This document shows, piece by piece, positions 16,819 through 16,884 of a stretch of 16,884 nt of DNA. The first letter of the stretch is position 1. Every line of letters starts with the position of its first letter. The notes under the pieces are model-generated. The model was not told the DNA's origin, ran no database searches, and saw only the letters and a program-made list of their open reading frames with translations. The position numbers and the translations under genes were made by a program. Origin of the DNA: Ectocarpus siliculosus (taxonomy: Eukaryota; Sar; Phaeophyceae; Ectocarpales; Ectocarpaceae); contig FN649729.1 of the NCBI GenBank assembly GCA_000310025.1, positions 1,875,229-1,892,112 on the forward strand, in the 5' to 3' direction.

Positions 16819-16884
16819 CTGTGAGGCTGTTGTCGTTGAGCCAAAGCATCTCCAGCCTACTAAGTGCTCCCAGCTCCTTGGGGA
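16819..16884 (-). CDS. Minus-strand LRR exon, cut by the window end
   Basis: Sixty-six of an expected 72 nt are visible, reading PKELGALSRLEMLWLNDNSL then TG, with donor GTGAGAGA on the minus strand. The acceptor should lie about 6 bases beyond the window. It starts a minus-strand run of LRR exons that faces the plus-strand gene tail to tail. Confidence 0.82.

Overview
The window looks like nuclear DNA of a brown alga, most likely Ectocarpus or a close relative. The strongest evidence is at the right end: a leucine-rich-repeat (LRR) gene with one 72-nt, phase-1 exon per repeat and an N-terminal exon of the type I recognise from Ectocarpus LRR and LRR-ROCO genes. Other supporting signs are spliceosomal introns, decayed retrotransposons, many short G/C runs and triplet repeats, and long gene-poor stretches. 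There are no bacterial operons, ribosome binding sites or RNA genes that I can support. The species is an inference from remembered family features, not from a search.

Layout. Positions 1-944 hold an A+T-rich simple repeat and a degenerate array of about 75-bp units. Positions 945-5826 are a decayed tyrosine-recombinase (DIRS/Ngaro-type) retrotransposon, in the order reverse transcriptase, RNase H, tyrosine recombinase. Its RNase H is split by a 5'-truncated LINE on the minus strand (2951-4513), flanked by an 11-bp target-site duplication. Positions 5827-9930 are gene-poor. They contain a 152-bp repeat present twice (6115 and 9647) with conserved hairpins, two GC-hairpin/AT-hairpin modules (6301 and 7072), triplet repeats and a small minisatellite. 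Positions 9931-10660 are a near-identical 274-bp tandem repeat that ends in a fold-back inverted copy of its own start. Positions 10751-11160 may hold a minus-strand coding fragment with polyglutamine and an acidic tail. From 11232 to 14961 I see no convincing gene.

The most interesting part is 14962-16884. On the plus strand an LRR gene begins with an N-terminal exon and continues with four LRR exons. Interleaved with these are three LRR exons on the opposite strand, each with correct splice sites: two complete at 72 nt and one cut by the window end. Intron sequence is also homologous between cassettes, so each module can be described as 3' intron half, exon, 5' intron half. One module (about 15737-15968) appears flipped as a unit. 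Its left joint is a head-to-head repeat of the 5' intron motif, and its right joint is a perfect 24-bp palindrome flanked by inverted copies of the 3' intron half. This is compatible with inversion-driven exon shuffling of a receptor-like gene. Whether inversion is ongoing or only a past event cannot be read from one sequence.
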